Assembly (NCBI GenBank): GCA_017483985.1
Contig: JAFUUB010000068.1
Coordinates: 1-5,064, forward strand
DNA from: Bacteroidales bacterium
GTDB lineage: Bacteria; Bacteroidota; Bacteroidia; Bacteroidales; UBA932
Length of the DNA stretch: 5,064 bases
Reading direction: 5' to 3'
The position numbers and the translations under genes were made by a program. Positions 1 to 5,064 of this stretch are shown piece after piece (position 1 is the first letter of the stretch; each line of letters begins with the position of its first letter). The notes below the pieces were generated by a model. The model was not told the origin of the DNA. It did no database searches and saw nothing but the letters and a program-made list of their open reading frames with translations.

Positions 1-113
1 TTGACGAAAAGATTTATGAGGATATTTTTAGGCATTTTGTTGACAGGATGAGGGAGTGTAGCGGTGGCTACATGACCGAAGAATGGCGACAAAATGGCAA
101 AAAAAGATCATAA
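1..113 (+). CDS. C-terminal end of an unidentified protein (5' end outside the window)
   Basis: The plus-strand frame beginning at base 3 is open from the window edge to a TAA at 111-113 and gives 36 residues. It starts DEKIYEDIFRHFVDRMREC and ends in a basic tail, NGKKRS. The residue pattern (amphipathic helix, then a polar basic tail) looks like a real protein end, and the other two plus frames contain stops within the first 51 bases. I do not recognise the family. The stretch is much more AT-rich than the genes to its right, which could mean a different origin or simply a gene end. It converges with the M16 peptidase gene, leaving 61 nt between the two stop codons. No function is proposed, and it could be a chance open frame given its length. 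Confidence 0.45.
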   Translation, partial: DEKIYEDIFRHFVDRMRECSGGYMTEEWRQNGKKRS

Positions 114-150
114 AGATTGAAGTTGATAAAATTTAAACAGTTTCTTAGAA
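1..150. other. AT-rich patch at the left edge
   Basis: By hand count about 52 of 150 bases are G or C (35%), whereas the genes from 175 onward are clearly GC-rich. The part after the partial gene (114-174) contains no gene. It has an A/T-rich stretch at 128-143 (AAAATTTAAACAGTTT) with partial self-complementarity (AAACTGTTT read on the minus strand). On the minus strand, downstream of the peptidase stop, a T7 run lies at about 101-107 but no GC-rich stem precedes it, so I do not call an intrinsic terminator. The patch could be the end of a mobile element or an ordinary AT-rich intergenic region. Confidence 0.5.
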
Positions 151-174
151 TACAGCCTCTGCTTCCTGCCGCGG

Positions 175-3033
175 CTATTCGGCCTCGGCCGTGACGGCGG
201 GTTTCATGACGACCTCGATGAGGTTGCCCTGTGCGAGGACCTCCTGGAGGACCTGCTGGATGGTCGCCTTGTCGAGCGCATTGATGGCGGCTTCCCGGTC
301 GGCGTCGTAGTCCTCGCCGTAGAGCGCCCACGTCTCGAGGTTGTTCTTCCAGTAATTGTTGTTGACCCGGTTTTCCGGGATGTTCTTCTTGAGGTTGAGG
401 ACGGCATTGGTCACTTCCTCGTCGGTCGGGCCACCTGCGGCCAGGTCGTTGATTCCCTCGATGGCGAGGCTGCGGAGACGGTCGCATACGGACGGGCGGC
501 AGTCGAAGTAGACCTGGATCATCACGCGCTCCTTCGGACGGCGGTTCAGGCTGGCGTTGGTGTGGGCCCCGTAGGTGCCTCCTTCCTCTTCGCGGAGGGA
601 ATTGGTGTAACGCATGTCAAGGATATAGGAGATGGCGTCGAGGGCTGCCTTCCGGGAAGCGGAATACGGCATGTCGGCGCTGTAGACCTGGATGACCGTG
701 CTCTTCGGGGTCTGCATGTCGACCGGGAGGATGTCTTCGATCCGCCCCTTGACGACCTCGACACCGTCATCCTGCCACTTGAAGGCCTTTTTGCCCTTGG
801 GGAGGGAGCCGATGTATTTTTCGACGAGCGGTTTGAGCGTATCCAGATCGACATCGCCCACGATGACCATGTCGGCTCCGGCAGCATCCTGGAAAAGCCG
901 GCGGTAGTTCCGTTCGATGGTGGCGAGGCTGGCATTCTCGACGGTCTCCTCGGAGAGCATGGCCCGGCGCGGGTTGTCGTTGTACAGGACCTTGTAGAGT
1001 TCCTTCTGGAACTTGTAGTTCGGCTGGTTCACATAGTTCGGGAGGATGGACTTCAGCTGGCCGAGGCCCGTGTCGAATTCATCGGAATCGAAGCGGGGGG
1101 CTGTGAAGTAGAGGTAGACCAGCTGGAGGGCCGTTTCAAGATCCTTGACGGTGGAATTGCCGCTGATGCCGTGCTCCAGGCGCTCGATGTACGGGTTGAC
1201 GCGGAGTTTCTTGCCGGTGAGCATCTTGGAGACCTGGGTGGATGAGAATCCGGCGACACCGGTGTTGCCGAGATAGACATCGAAGATGTCATCCATGGTA
1301 GCATAGTCCTCCGTGGAGATGATGCTCAGTCCGCCGTCCTTGTAGAGATCGAAGAGGATCTGGTCCTTGGTGTAGTCAGTCGGAAGGACGGTGACCCGGA
1401 CGCCGTTCTTGAGGGTCCAGACAGTGGCGTCGTAGACGGTCCGGGTCGTCTTGCCGACCTTGGCGCCCTTGAGGCGGGACGGGTCGAGGAATTCGGCAGC
1501 GACCGCTTCCCCTTCGAGCGGCTGGATGTCGGCGGCCTTCACTTCAGCGAGGGCGGCGAGGATATCCTGTCCGGTCGGCGTGGTGATGCCTTCCTTCTCG
1601 GGGCCGGCGTAGATGATGACGAGGTTGTCGTCGGTGATGATCTGGCCGGCGATCTGGCTGAGGGCCTGGGCATTGACTTGGGAAAGCAGTTGTTGCGCCA
1701 GTTCGTATTCAGCCTGCGGTTCCATGATCGGCTCGCAGTCGAAGAAGTGGCGGAGGATCGGGCGGATGAATTCCGGATTCCGGCGGGTGTCAGCCTTGTT
1801 GACCTGGGCTTCGAGGGAGGAGAGCAGGTCAGCCTTGGCCCGGTCGAACTCATCGTCCTCGAAGCCGAAGCGCTTCATCCGCTCGAGCTCGGTGTAGAAG
1901 GCCTTGAAGCCGCCGATGAGGTTGTCTTCACGCAGGGTGACATCGCCCATGACGGCATCGATATCTTCATAGATCAGGGAACCGATGCCGAAACTGGCAT
2001 CCAGATAGGGGGCGTCCGGCTTGGAGGTGATGTCAGAGAAACGTTCGCGCATGATGAGGGCGACCAGGCGCTTGATGATGTCGTTGAGCTGGCCATAGGC
2101 GGTCCGGTTGATGATTTCCGGGGCAGCCTCGCTCTTCCATACCATTTCGATGGACGGCGCCGTGGTTTCCGGGTCGGTGATGATGCCGACGATGGGTTCG
2201 GCATTGTCCGGGACGGTCAAGTGCTCTTTGGCCTGCGGGTTCTCGCACTTCGGAATGACCGAGAAGATTTCATGGATCCTAGCCTCGGTGCGGTCGACAT
2301 CGATGTCGCCGACGACAACCACCGCCTGCATGTCGGGATGGTACCAGGTGCGGTAGAAGTTCACGAGGCTTTCAGGCTGGAAGGTCTCCAGGTGCTCCTG
2401 AAGGCCGATGAGGGTGCATTCCGCCATCTTGGTCCCCTTGAAATAGTAGGGGAGGGACCGTTCCATGGTCCTCCATTGGGCATTGCGGCGCTGGCGGCGT
2501 TCCTCGATGATGACGCCGCGCTCCTTGTCAATCTCGGCGGGGTCGTTGAGGACGAAGTGGGCGTAGTCACGCAAGATCATGAGGCAGGAATCTACGACGG
2601 ATTCCCGTTCGACGGGGATGTTGTTGAGCATGTACTGGGTCTCCTCGAAGCCGGTGGACGCGTTGATGTTGCGGCCGAATTCGGCACCGATCGAGCGGAG
2701 ATAGTCGAGGATGCCCTTGTCCGGGAAGTGTTCGGTTCCATTGAAGCACATGTGCTCCAGGAAGTGGGCGAGACCGTCTTGGTCAGGCGTCTCCTGGATG
2801 GCGCCCACGTCGGTGGCGAGGTAGAACTCGGCACGATGGGCCGGGAGAGCGTTGTGACGGATGTAGTAGGTGAGCCCGTTGTCGAGCCGGCCGATTTTCA
2901 CGGCCGGATCGTCGGGCAGTTGCGGCATCTGGGCGATCATCGCTTCCATCTGCTCCCGGGTCTGTGCCGGAGCGGAAACATGGGTGGCCAGGGTTATGGC
3001 CAGGGTCGCAAGTGCAATCAGGAATCTTTTCAT
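175..3033 (-). CDS. Secreted PqqL-like M16 family zinc metallopeptidase (insulinase/pitrilysin superfamily)
   Basis: The product has 952 residues, the usual size of two-module M16 peptidases of the PqqL/COG0612 type. Residues 1-23 form a signal peptide (MKRF start, hydrophobic core, cleavage likely at APA|Q, 21-24), so it should act in the periplasm or at the cell surface, degrading peptides or small proteins. The active module covers about 45-510. The inverted zinc motif HFLEH is at 90-94 (ligands H90 and H94, catalytic base E93), and distal ligand E171 lies in KERGVIIEE, 76 residues after H94 as in pitrilysin. A typical FYRTWYHPD...VVVVGD stretch spans 226-243. A second module (about 535-945) lacks HxxEH, as is normal for the family, but keeps the substrate-binding pair R814 and Y821 (LREEEGGTYGA) with the seven-residue spacing of human IDE R824/Y831. 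I chose the ATG at 3033 because it begins the signal peptide. A TTG in the same frame at 3066 would bury the signal peptide and falls at the predicted transcription start. The gene is divergent from the LysR-type regulator. Family assignment is secure; the substrate is unknown. Confidence 0.96.
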   Translation of the reverse strand: MKRFLIALATLAITLATHVSAPAQTREQMEAMIAQMPQLPDDPAVKIGRLDNGLTYYIRHNALPAHRAEFYLATDVGAIQETPDQDGLAHFLEHMCFNGTEHFPDKGILDYLRSIGAEFGRNINASTGFEETQYMLNNIPVERESVVDSCLMILRDYAHFVLNDPAEIDKERGVIIEERRQRRNAQWRTMERSLPYYFKGTKMAECTLIGLQEHLETFQPESLVNFYRTWYHPDMQAVVVVGDIDVDRTEARIHEIFSVIPKCENPQAKEHLTVPDNAEPIVGIITDPETTAPSIEMVWKSEAAPEIINRTAYGQLNDIIKRLVALIMRERFSDITSKPDAPYLDASFGIGSLIYEDIDAVMGDVTLREDNLIGGFKAFYTELERMKRFGFEDDEFDRAKADLLSSLEAQVNKADTRRNPEFIRPILRHFFDCEPIMEPQAEYELAQQLLSQVNAQALSQIAGQIITDDNLVIIYAGPEKEGITTPTGQDILAALAEVKAADIQPLEGEAVAAEFLDPSRLKGAKVGKTTRTVYDATVWTLKNGVRVTVLPTDYTKDQILFDLYKDGGLSIISTEDYATMDDIFDVYLGNTGVAGFSSTQVSKMLTGKKLRVNPYIERLEHGISGNSTVKDLETALQLVYLYFTAPRFDSDEFDTGLGQLKSILPNYVNQPNYKFQKELYKVLYNDNPRRAMLSEETVENASLATIERNYRRLFQDAAGADMVIVGDVDLDTLKPLVEKYIGSLPKGKKAFKWQDDGVEVVKGRIEDILPVDMQTPKSTVIQVYSADMPYSASRKAALDAISYILDMRYTNSLREEEGGTYGAHTNASLNRRPKERVMIQVYFDCRPSVCDRLRSLAIEGINDLAAGGPTDEEVTNAVLNLKKNIPENRVNNNYWKNNLETWALYGEDYDADREAAINALDKATIQQVLQEVLAQGNLIEVVMKPAVTAEAE

Positions 3034-3050
3034 GTATCTTTTTTTTTTGT
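3034..3050 (-). promoter_or_regulatory. A-rich translation initiation region of the M16 peptidase gene
   Basis: Read on the minus strand, the 17 bases before the start codon are ACAAAAAAAAAAGATAC, with ten consecutive A's ending five bases before the ATG. No Shine-Dalgarno sequence is present. A-rich leaders of this kind are typical of Bacteroidota, where anti-SD pairing is little used. The A10 run could also slip during replication or transcription, which would change leader length but not the reading frame of the ATG start. Confidence 0.6.
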
Positions 3051-3070
3051 GATAAGACCAATTCAAAATT

Positions 3071-3102
3071 CAAAAATACGATGTAATTCCGGATTTTCCA
3101 AT
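3071..3102 (-). promoter_or_regulatory. Bacteroidota-type promoter of the M16 peptidase gene
   Basis: On the minus strand TATTTTTG (3078 to 3071) matches the -7 consensus TAnnTTTG. ATTG (3102 to 3099) lies exactly 20 nt upstream and resembles the -33 TTTG box. Transcription would begin near 3064-3067 and give a leader of roughly 30 nt. The -33 element overlaps the right arm of the predicted LysR-type operator. Because the region is AT-rich, chance matches are possible, but the paired boxes with correct spacing favour a real site. Confidence 0.6.
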
Positions 3103-3104
3103 TA
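3084..3104. promoter_or_regulatory. Predicted LysR-type regulator binding site, TAATT-N11-AATTA
   Basis: A perfect 5+5 bp inverted repeat (TAATT at 3084-3088, AATTA at 3100-3104) is separated by 11 bases (CCGGATTTTCC). This is the T-N11-A geometry known for LysR-type operators, and it sits 28 bp upstream of a LysR-type gene in the divergent intergenic region. Its right arm overlaps both the -7 box of the regulator's own promoter (3103-3110) and the -33 box of the peptidase promoter (3099-3102). Binding would therefore be expected to repress the regulator and to modulate the peptidase. The dyad and geometry are seen in the sequence; the assignment to this regulator is inferred. Confidence 0.6.
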
Positions 3105-3110
3105 TCTTTG
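3103..3110 (+). promoter_or_regulatory. Promoter -7 box of the lysR-type gene
   Basis: TATCTTTG matches the Bacteroidota -7 consensus TAnnTTTG and lies 22 bp before the regulator's start codon, giving a predicted leader of only about 17-19 nt. No TTTG-like -33 box is found 18-22 nt upstream. The promoter may therefore be weak, in keeping with low, autoregulated expression of a LysR-type protein. Confidence 0.5.
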
Positions 3111-3132
3111 TAATCTATAAGTTTTTCTTATC

Positions 3133-3933
3133 ATGCTCGATGATTTCAGACTCCGGGTTTTCATGATGGCGGCGGCCGAGGGCAGCTTCACGCGGGCAGC
3201 CCAGCATCTGGGGGTCACCCAGCCGGCCGTGAGCCAGCATATCGCCGAACTGGAGCGGCAGGTAGGGGCGGCGCTGTTCGAGCGTCGTCGGGGCGAAGTG
3301 GTCTTGACGCCGGAGGGAACGGTATTCAAGGACTATGCGGCACGGATCCTCCACTGGTACGAGGCGACCGAAGCGCTTTTCGGCAGTGCCGGCAAGCTGA
3401 CCGTCAACCACCCTGTCCGGATTGCGGCGACCCAGTTCACCGCGACGTATGTGTTGCCGGAACTGCTGCGGGACCTGTTGGCCATCACATCGACGGAATT
3501 CATCATCGAGACGTATCCCGAAACGGATTTTCCGGAAGCGATGGAGGCTGATCTATATCTGTTCACGGCGGCGCGCAAGGAGACGCTGGACTTCGATTCC
3601 GCATCCGTCGTGGGGGTGGTCCCGGCTGCGCTGGTCACGGCAGGGCCGACATTGCCGGAAGAGGCCCGCTATGCTGTGTGGAATCCCTACCGGAACCTGG
3701 TCGACCAGGACATGTACGCCCGGGCGGCCGTGATTTCAGATACCCTGCCGGCTCTCGTCGACTTGGTCCGGCAGCATAGCGGTCTGGTCGGTGTCATCCC
3801 CTCGCAGGCGGCATCCGGGCTGGTCATCCATTCCGATCCGCTCCCGCATCTCCAGCAGGACTTGCACCTTCGTCTTTCTGAGGCGTTCTCCCATACCGGC
3901 ATCGCCGCCTGGTTGACCTCCCGATATGCATAA
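3133..3933 (+). CDS. LysR-family transcriptional regulator, with a short effector domain
   Basis: The 266-residue product begins with a canonical LysR winged helix-turn-helix. Residues 5-62 read FRLRVFMMAAAEGSFTRAAQ, then HLGVTQPAVSQHIAELE, LFERRRG and LTPEG. The recognition helix is around VTQPAVSQHI (28-37), and the long dimerisation helix runs to about 90. The effector-binding part starts near VRIAAT (95-100) and is only about 172 residues, against roughly 200 in most family members. The first subdomain looks trimmed: only a short link separates EFIIETYP from DLYLFTA. It should be a cytoplasmic, tetramer-forming DNA-binding protein responding to an unknown small ligand. It is divergent from the M16 peptidase, with a T-N11-A dyad between them, and converges on the FMN reductase with 7 nt between stops. 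The ATG at 3133 begins exactly at the conserved N-terminus. No Shine-Dalgarno sequence is visible. The target genes are not known from sequence. Confidence 0.93.
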   Translation: MLDDFRLRVFMMAAAEGSFTRAAQHLGVTQPAVSQHIAELERQVGAALFERRRGEVVLTPEGTVFKDYAARILHWYEATEALFGSAGKLTVNHPVRIAATQFTATYVLPELLRDLLAITSTEFIIETYPETDFPEAMEADLYLFTAARKETLDFDSASVVGVVPAALVTAGPTLPEEARYAVWNPYRNLVDQDMYARAAVISDTLPALVDLVRQHSGLVGVIPSQAASGLVIHSDPLPHLQQDLHLRLSEAFSHTGIAAWLTSRYA

Positions 3934-3940
3934 GATTCCG

Positions 3941-4492
3941 TTATCCCAATTTTGCGATGAAGGCGTCGGCCTGGGCCTGAAGGCTTTGTTCCTGTTCCGG
4001 GTTCAGGACGAGGTCGCCTGACGTCCAGGACTCGGGCGGGAGGGCGACGCTGGTGAGCGGCTCCAGCATCAGGTCCAGTTTCATCATTTCCAGCAGGGGA
4101 ATGAGTTTGCCGATGGAATTCATGGCAGCGGATTTGCCGGCGGCTCCGCAGAGGGTGGCTGGTTTCCCGTTCACGGGGGTCGGGGTGGCGTAGTTGTTCG
4201 GCAGGAGGGGCCGTGAGAGCCAGTCCAGGAGGTTCTTCAGGAGGCCCGGATAGCTGGCGTTGTATTCTGGGGTGAAGAACCAGAGTCCGTCGGCTTCCGT
4301 GATGGTCTGGCGGACGCGTGCCACGGCTTCCGGGGCGGGATATTCGATGTCCTGGTTCATGTAAGGGAGGTCGGCGAAGTCCAGGTAGCGCACTTCCGCC
4401 CGGCTGCCGACGGCCTTCTCCGCAGCGTGTGCCATCTGACGGTTGAACGATCCCTTCCGAAGGGATCCGACGATGAAAAGGATGGTTCTCAT
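3941..4492 (-). CDS. NADPH-dependent FMN reductase (ChrR/YieF-like flavodoxin-fold quinone/azo/chromate reductase family)
   Basis: The 183-residue product is close to the usual length of this family (E. coli YieF/ChrR is about 188). The FMN phosphate loop GSLRKGSFNR is at 9-18, and the isoalloxazine-contacting motif TPEYNASYPGLLKNLLDW is at 74-91. A third conserved stretch, NGKPATLCGAAGKSA, lies at 108-122. Such flavodoxin-fold enzymes are soluble and reduce quinones, nitro or azo compounds, chromate or free flavin with NAD(P)H. The exact substrate cannot be read from sequence. The ATG at 4492 places the first beta strand (RTILFIVGS) at the N-terminus. The longer open frame upstream is the antisense-free shadow of the preceding gene and is not used. 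The start lies 5 nt after the stop of the MGMT/ATL gene (TAG, CATCC, ATG), so the two are almost certainly cotranscribed and translationally coupled. It ends 7 nt from the converging regulator gene. Confidence 0.94.
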   Translation of the reverse strand: MRTILFIVGSLRKGSFNRQMAHAAEKAVGSRAEVRYLDFADLPYMNQDIEYPAPEAVARVRQTITEADGLWFFTPEYNASYPGLLKNLLDWLSRPLLPNNYATPTPVNGKPATLCGAAGKSAAMNSIGKLIPLLEMMKLDLMLEPLTSVALPPESWTSGDLVLNPEQEQSLQAQADAFIAKLG

Positions 4493-4497
4493 GGATG

Positions 4498-4839
4498 CTA
4501 TAGTATTGTGGAATTCTCCGCTTCGGGCTTGTCTATCTCCCAACGGCATCTTTTCATGTGTACCATGCCGTTCTGTCGGAAGGCAACCCCCTCTTCTTGC
4601 AACCGGGTGCGTTGTTCCACCCAGCCCGGAGCGAGGCGTCCGCCGGCATTCACGACCCGGTGGCAGGGGAGCCCCCGCCCATCCGGTGCCTCCCGCATTG
4701 CCCGTCCGACCATCCGGGAATGGGCCGGGAACCCCGTCAGCGCCGCGATGTCGCCATAGGTCAGCACCTTCCCCGGAGGTATCTGTGCTACAATCTCGTA
4801 CACCTCTTCGTAGAATGCCGTATGCTCCGGTCTCTGCAT
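4498..4839 (-). CDS. Single-domain MGMT/ATL-family DNA-recognition protein with an intact PCHRV motif
   Basis: The 113-residue product consists only of the DNA-binding/active-site domain of O6-alkylguanine-DNA alkyltransferases; the N-terminal domain of Ada/Ogt/MGMT is absent. PCHRV at 58-62 keeps the acceptor cysteine C59. Ungapped alignment to human MGMT from the arginine finger (R42 here, R128 in human) to the cysteine puts A51 where human MGMT has the Asn137 hinge. Y28 (LTYGDIAALTG) matches the base-rotating Tyr114, and E83 (QEEGV) matches triad Glu172. The stretch after the active site (PGWVEQRTRLQEEGV, 71-85) resembles alkyltransferase-like (ATL) proteins rather than the YSGG loop of true MGMT. 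It may repair O6-alkylguanine or, like ATLs, mark lesions for nucleotide excision repair; the retained cysteine leaves both open. I chose ATG 4839 over in-frame ATGs at 4857 and 4866 because the domain begins there and the promoter -7 box overlaps the longer forms. It leads an operon with the FMN reductase. Confidence 0.9.
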   Translation of the reverse strand: MQRPEHTAFYEEVYEIVAQIPPGKVLTYGDIAALTGFPAHSRMVGRAMREAPDGRGLPCHRVVNAGGRLAPGWVEQRTRLQEEGVAFRQNGMVHMKRCRWEIDKPEAENSTIL

Positions 4840-4843
4840 GTCC

Positions 4844-4875
4844 CAAAGGTAACACATTTCCCGCATTCCCGCAAC
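4844..4875 (-). promoter_or_regulatory. Promoter of the MGMT/ATL - FMN reductase operon, probably giving a near-leaderless mRNA
   Basis: On the minus strand TACCTTTG (4851 to 4844) matches the Bacteroidota -7 consensus TAnnTTTG, and GTTG (4875 to 4872) lies exactly 20 nt upstream as a -33 box. This is the same spacing as at the M16 peptidase promoter. Only four bases separate the -7 box from the ATG at 4839, so transcription would begin at or within a few bases of that codon. The surrounding 4840-4924 gap is otherwise GC-rich, which makes a chance match less likely than in AT-rich DNA. Confidence 0.55.
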
Positions 4876-4924
4876 CCCGCCCGCTCTTTTTCTTTCCGGT
4901 GCCTGCGGGGATACGGAGGAAAAA

Positions 4925-5064
4925 TCAGAGCGTGACGCCGGACTTGAAGATGGCGATTCCGCGGTAGGCGTTGCGCTCGTTGCGGACCGGCTCGCCGGAG
5001 GCGGCGGCGAGGACGCGCTCGACGAAGGTGTCGGCACACTCCTGCATGGGCGTGTCCTCGGCAA
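4925..5064 (-). CDS. uxaA: Altronate dehydratase (UxaA family), C-terminal 45 residues; 5' end outside the window
   Basis: The minus-strand frame whose first complete codon starts at 5062 is open to a TGA at 4927-4925 and gives 45 residues. The recognisable parts are the helix CADTFVERVLAAASGEP, followed by RNERNAYRGIAIFKSGVTL at the very end. This is the characteristic C-terminus of Bacteroidales UxaA/altronate dehydratase, which commonly reads REIAIFKxGVTL; here a glycine replaces the usual glutamate. The enzyme dehydrates D-altronate to 2-keto-3-deoxygluconate in cytoplasmic hexuronate (galacturonate) catabolism, using an iron-dependent domain that would lie outside the window. No start codon is expected here because the gene is cut by the window edge. 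The 85-nt gap to the MGMT/ATL gene contains that gene's own promoter, so the two probably belong to different transcription units. Galactarate dehydratase is a related alternative. Confidence 0.82.
   Translation of the reverse strand, partial: AEDTPMQECADTFVERVLAAASGEPVRNERNAYRGIAIFKSGVTL

Noticed and set aside
101..107. T7 run on the minus strand as an intrinsic terminator for the M16 gene
   Set aside because: No stable GC-rich hairpin lies directly before the run; the flanking sequence is AT-rich with only weak self-complementarity.
83..136. 17-codon plus-strand frame starting MATKWQ and ending VDKI
   Set aside because: It is too short to support, has no ribosome binding site, and overlaps the better-looking gene end in another frame.
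562..1245. 227-codon open frame on the plus strand, antisense to the peptidase C-terminal module
   Set aside because: It has the same shadow character as the longer antisense frame and no family features.
3034..3066. Upstream TTG start for the M16 peptidase adding 11 residues
   Set aside because: It would place MNWSYHKKKRY before a clean signal peptide, needs a non-ATG start, and lies at the predicted transcription start. Part of it is just translation of the A10 leader.
1678..3120. 480-codon open frame on the plus strand, antisense to the M16 peptidase
   Set aside because: The translation is low in complexity and rich in G, D, V and E with no recognisable domain. It mirrors the codon phase of the GC-rich peptidase gene, whose motifs on the minus strand are unambiguous.
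4493..4855. N-terminal extension of the FMN reductase to about 4855
   Set aside because: It overlaps the MGMT/ATL coding region in another frame and its translation has no similarity to the family. The flavodoxin fold starts at the ATG at 4492.
4875..4910. CCCCGC...GCGGGG inverted repeat between uxaA and the MGMT/ATL gene as a terminator
   Set aside because: The loop is 24 nt and no T-run follows the stem on the minus strand. The arms are simple GC-rich sequence and may be chance.
4840..5064. N-terminal extension of the MGMT/ATL protein to the window edge
   Set aside because: The extra residues are a Ser/Pro/Arg-rich shadow of the uxaA 3' end and cross the promoter region.

Overview
The window looks like chromosomal DNA of a member of the Bacteroidota, most likely a fairly GC-rich Bacteroidales lineage such as an Alistipes-like or uncultured gut/rumen group. 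Three lines of evidence point this way. The promoter-like sites match the Bacteroides pattern TAnnTTTG with an upstream TTG box. No gene start has a convincing Shine-Dalgarno sequence, and one has an A-rich leader instead. The proteins also read like Bacteroidales family members: a two-module M16 peptidase with a signal peptide and an altronate dehydratase ending in IAIFKSGVTL. The genus is inference.

Layout from left to right. Bases 1-113 hold the 3' end of an unidentified plus-strand gene in an AT-rich patch (about 35% GC over bases 1-150). A large minus-strand gene (175-3033) encodes a secreted PqqL-like M16 zinc metallopeptidase with all metal ligands present. A 99-bp divergent intergenic region (3034-3132) separates it from a plus-strand LysR-type regulator (3133-3933). 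This region contains a back-to-back promoter pair and a perfect TAATT-N11-AATTA dyad of the LysR T-N11-A type, which overlaps both promoters. The regulator converges, with a 7-nt gap, on a minus-strand pair: an MGMT/ATL-family protein (4498-4839) followed 5 nt later by an NADPH-dependent FMN reductase (3941-4492). The pair has its own promoter-like site, placed so that the transcript would be nearly leaderless. The right edge carries the last 45 codons of a minus-strand altronate dehydratase (uxaA), which has no start codon in the window.

Two functional units can be inferred. One is a regulator/peptidase divergon in which the LysR-type protein probably controls itself and possibly the periplasmic peptidase. 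The other is a two-gene operon joining an alkylguanine-DNA-recognition protein to a flavin-dependent quinone/nitro/azo-type reductase, which suggests a small stress or detoxification module. I see no RNA genes, CRISPR array, complete mobile element or clear intrinsic terminator. I do not see a clearly novel multi-gene system. The most interesting items are the operator geometry and the hybrid features of the MGMT/ATL protein.
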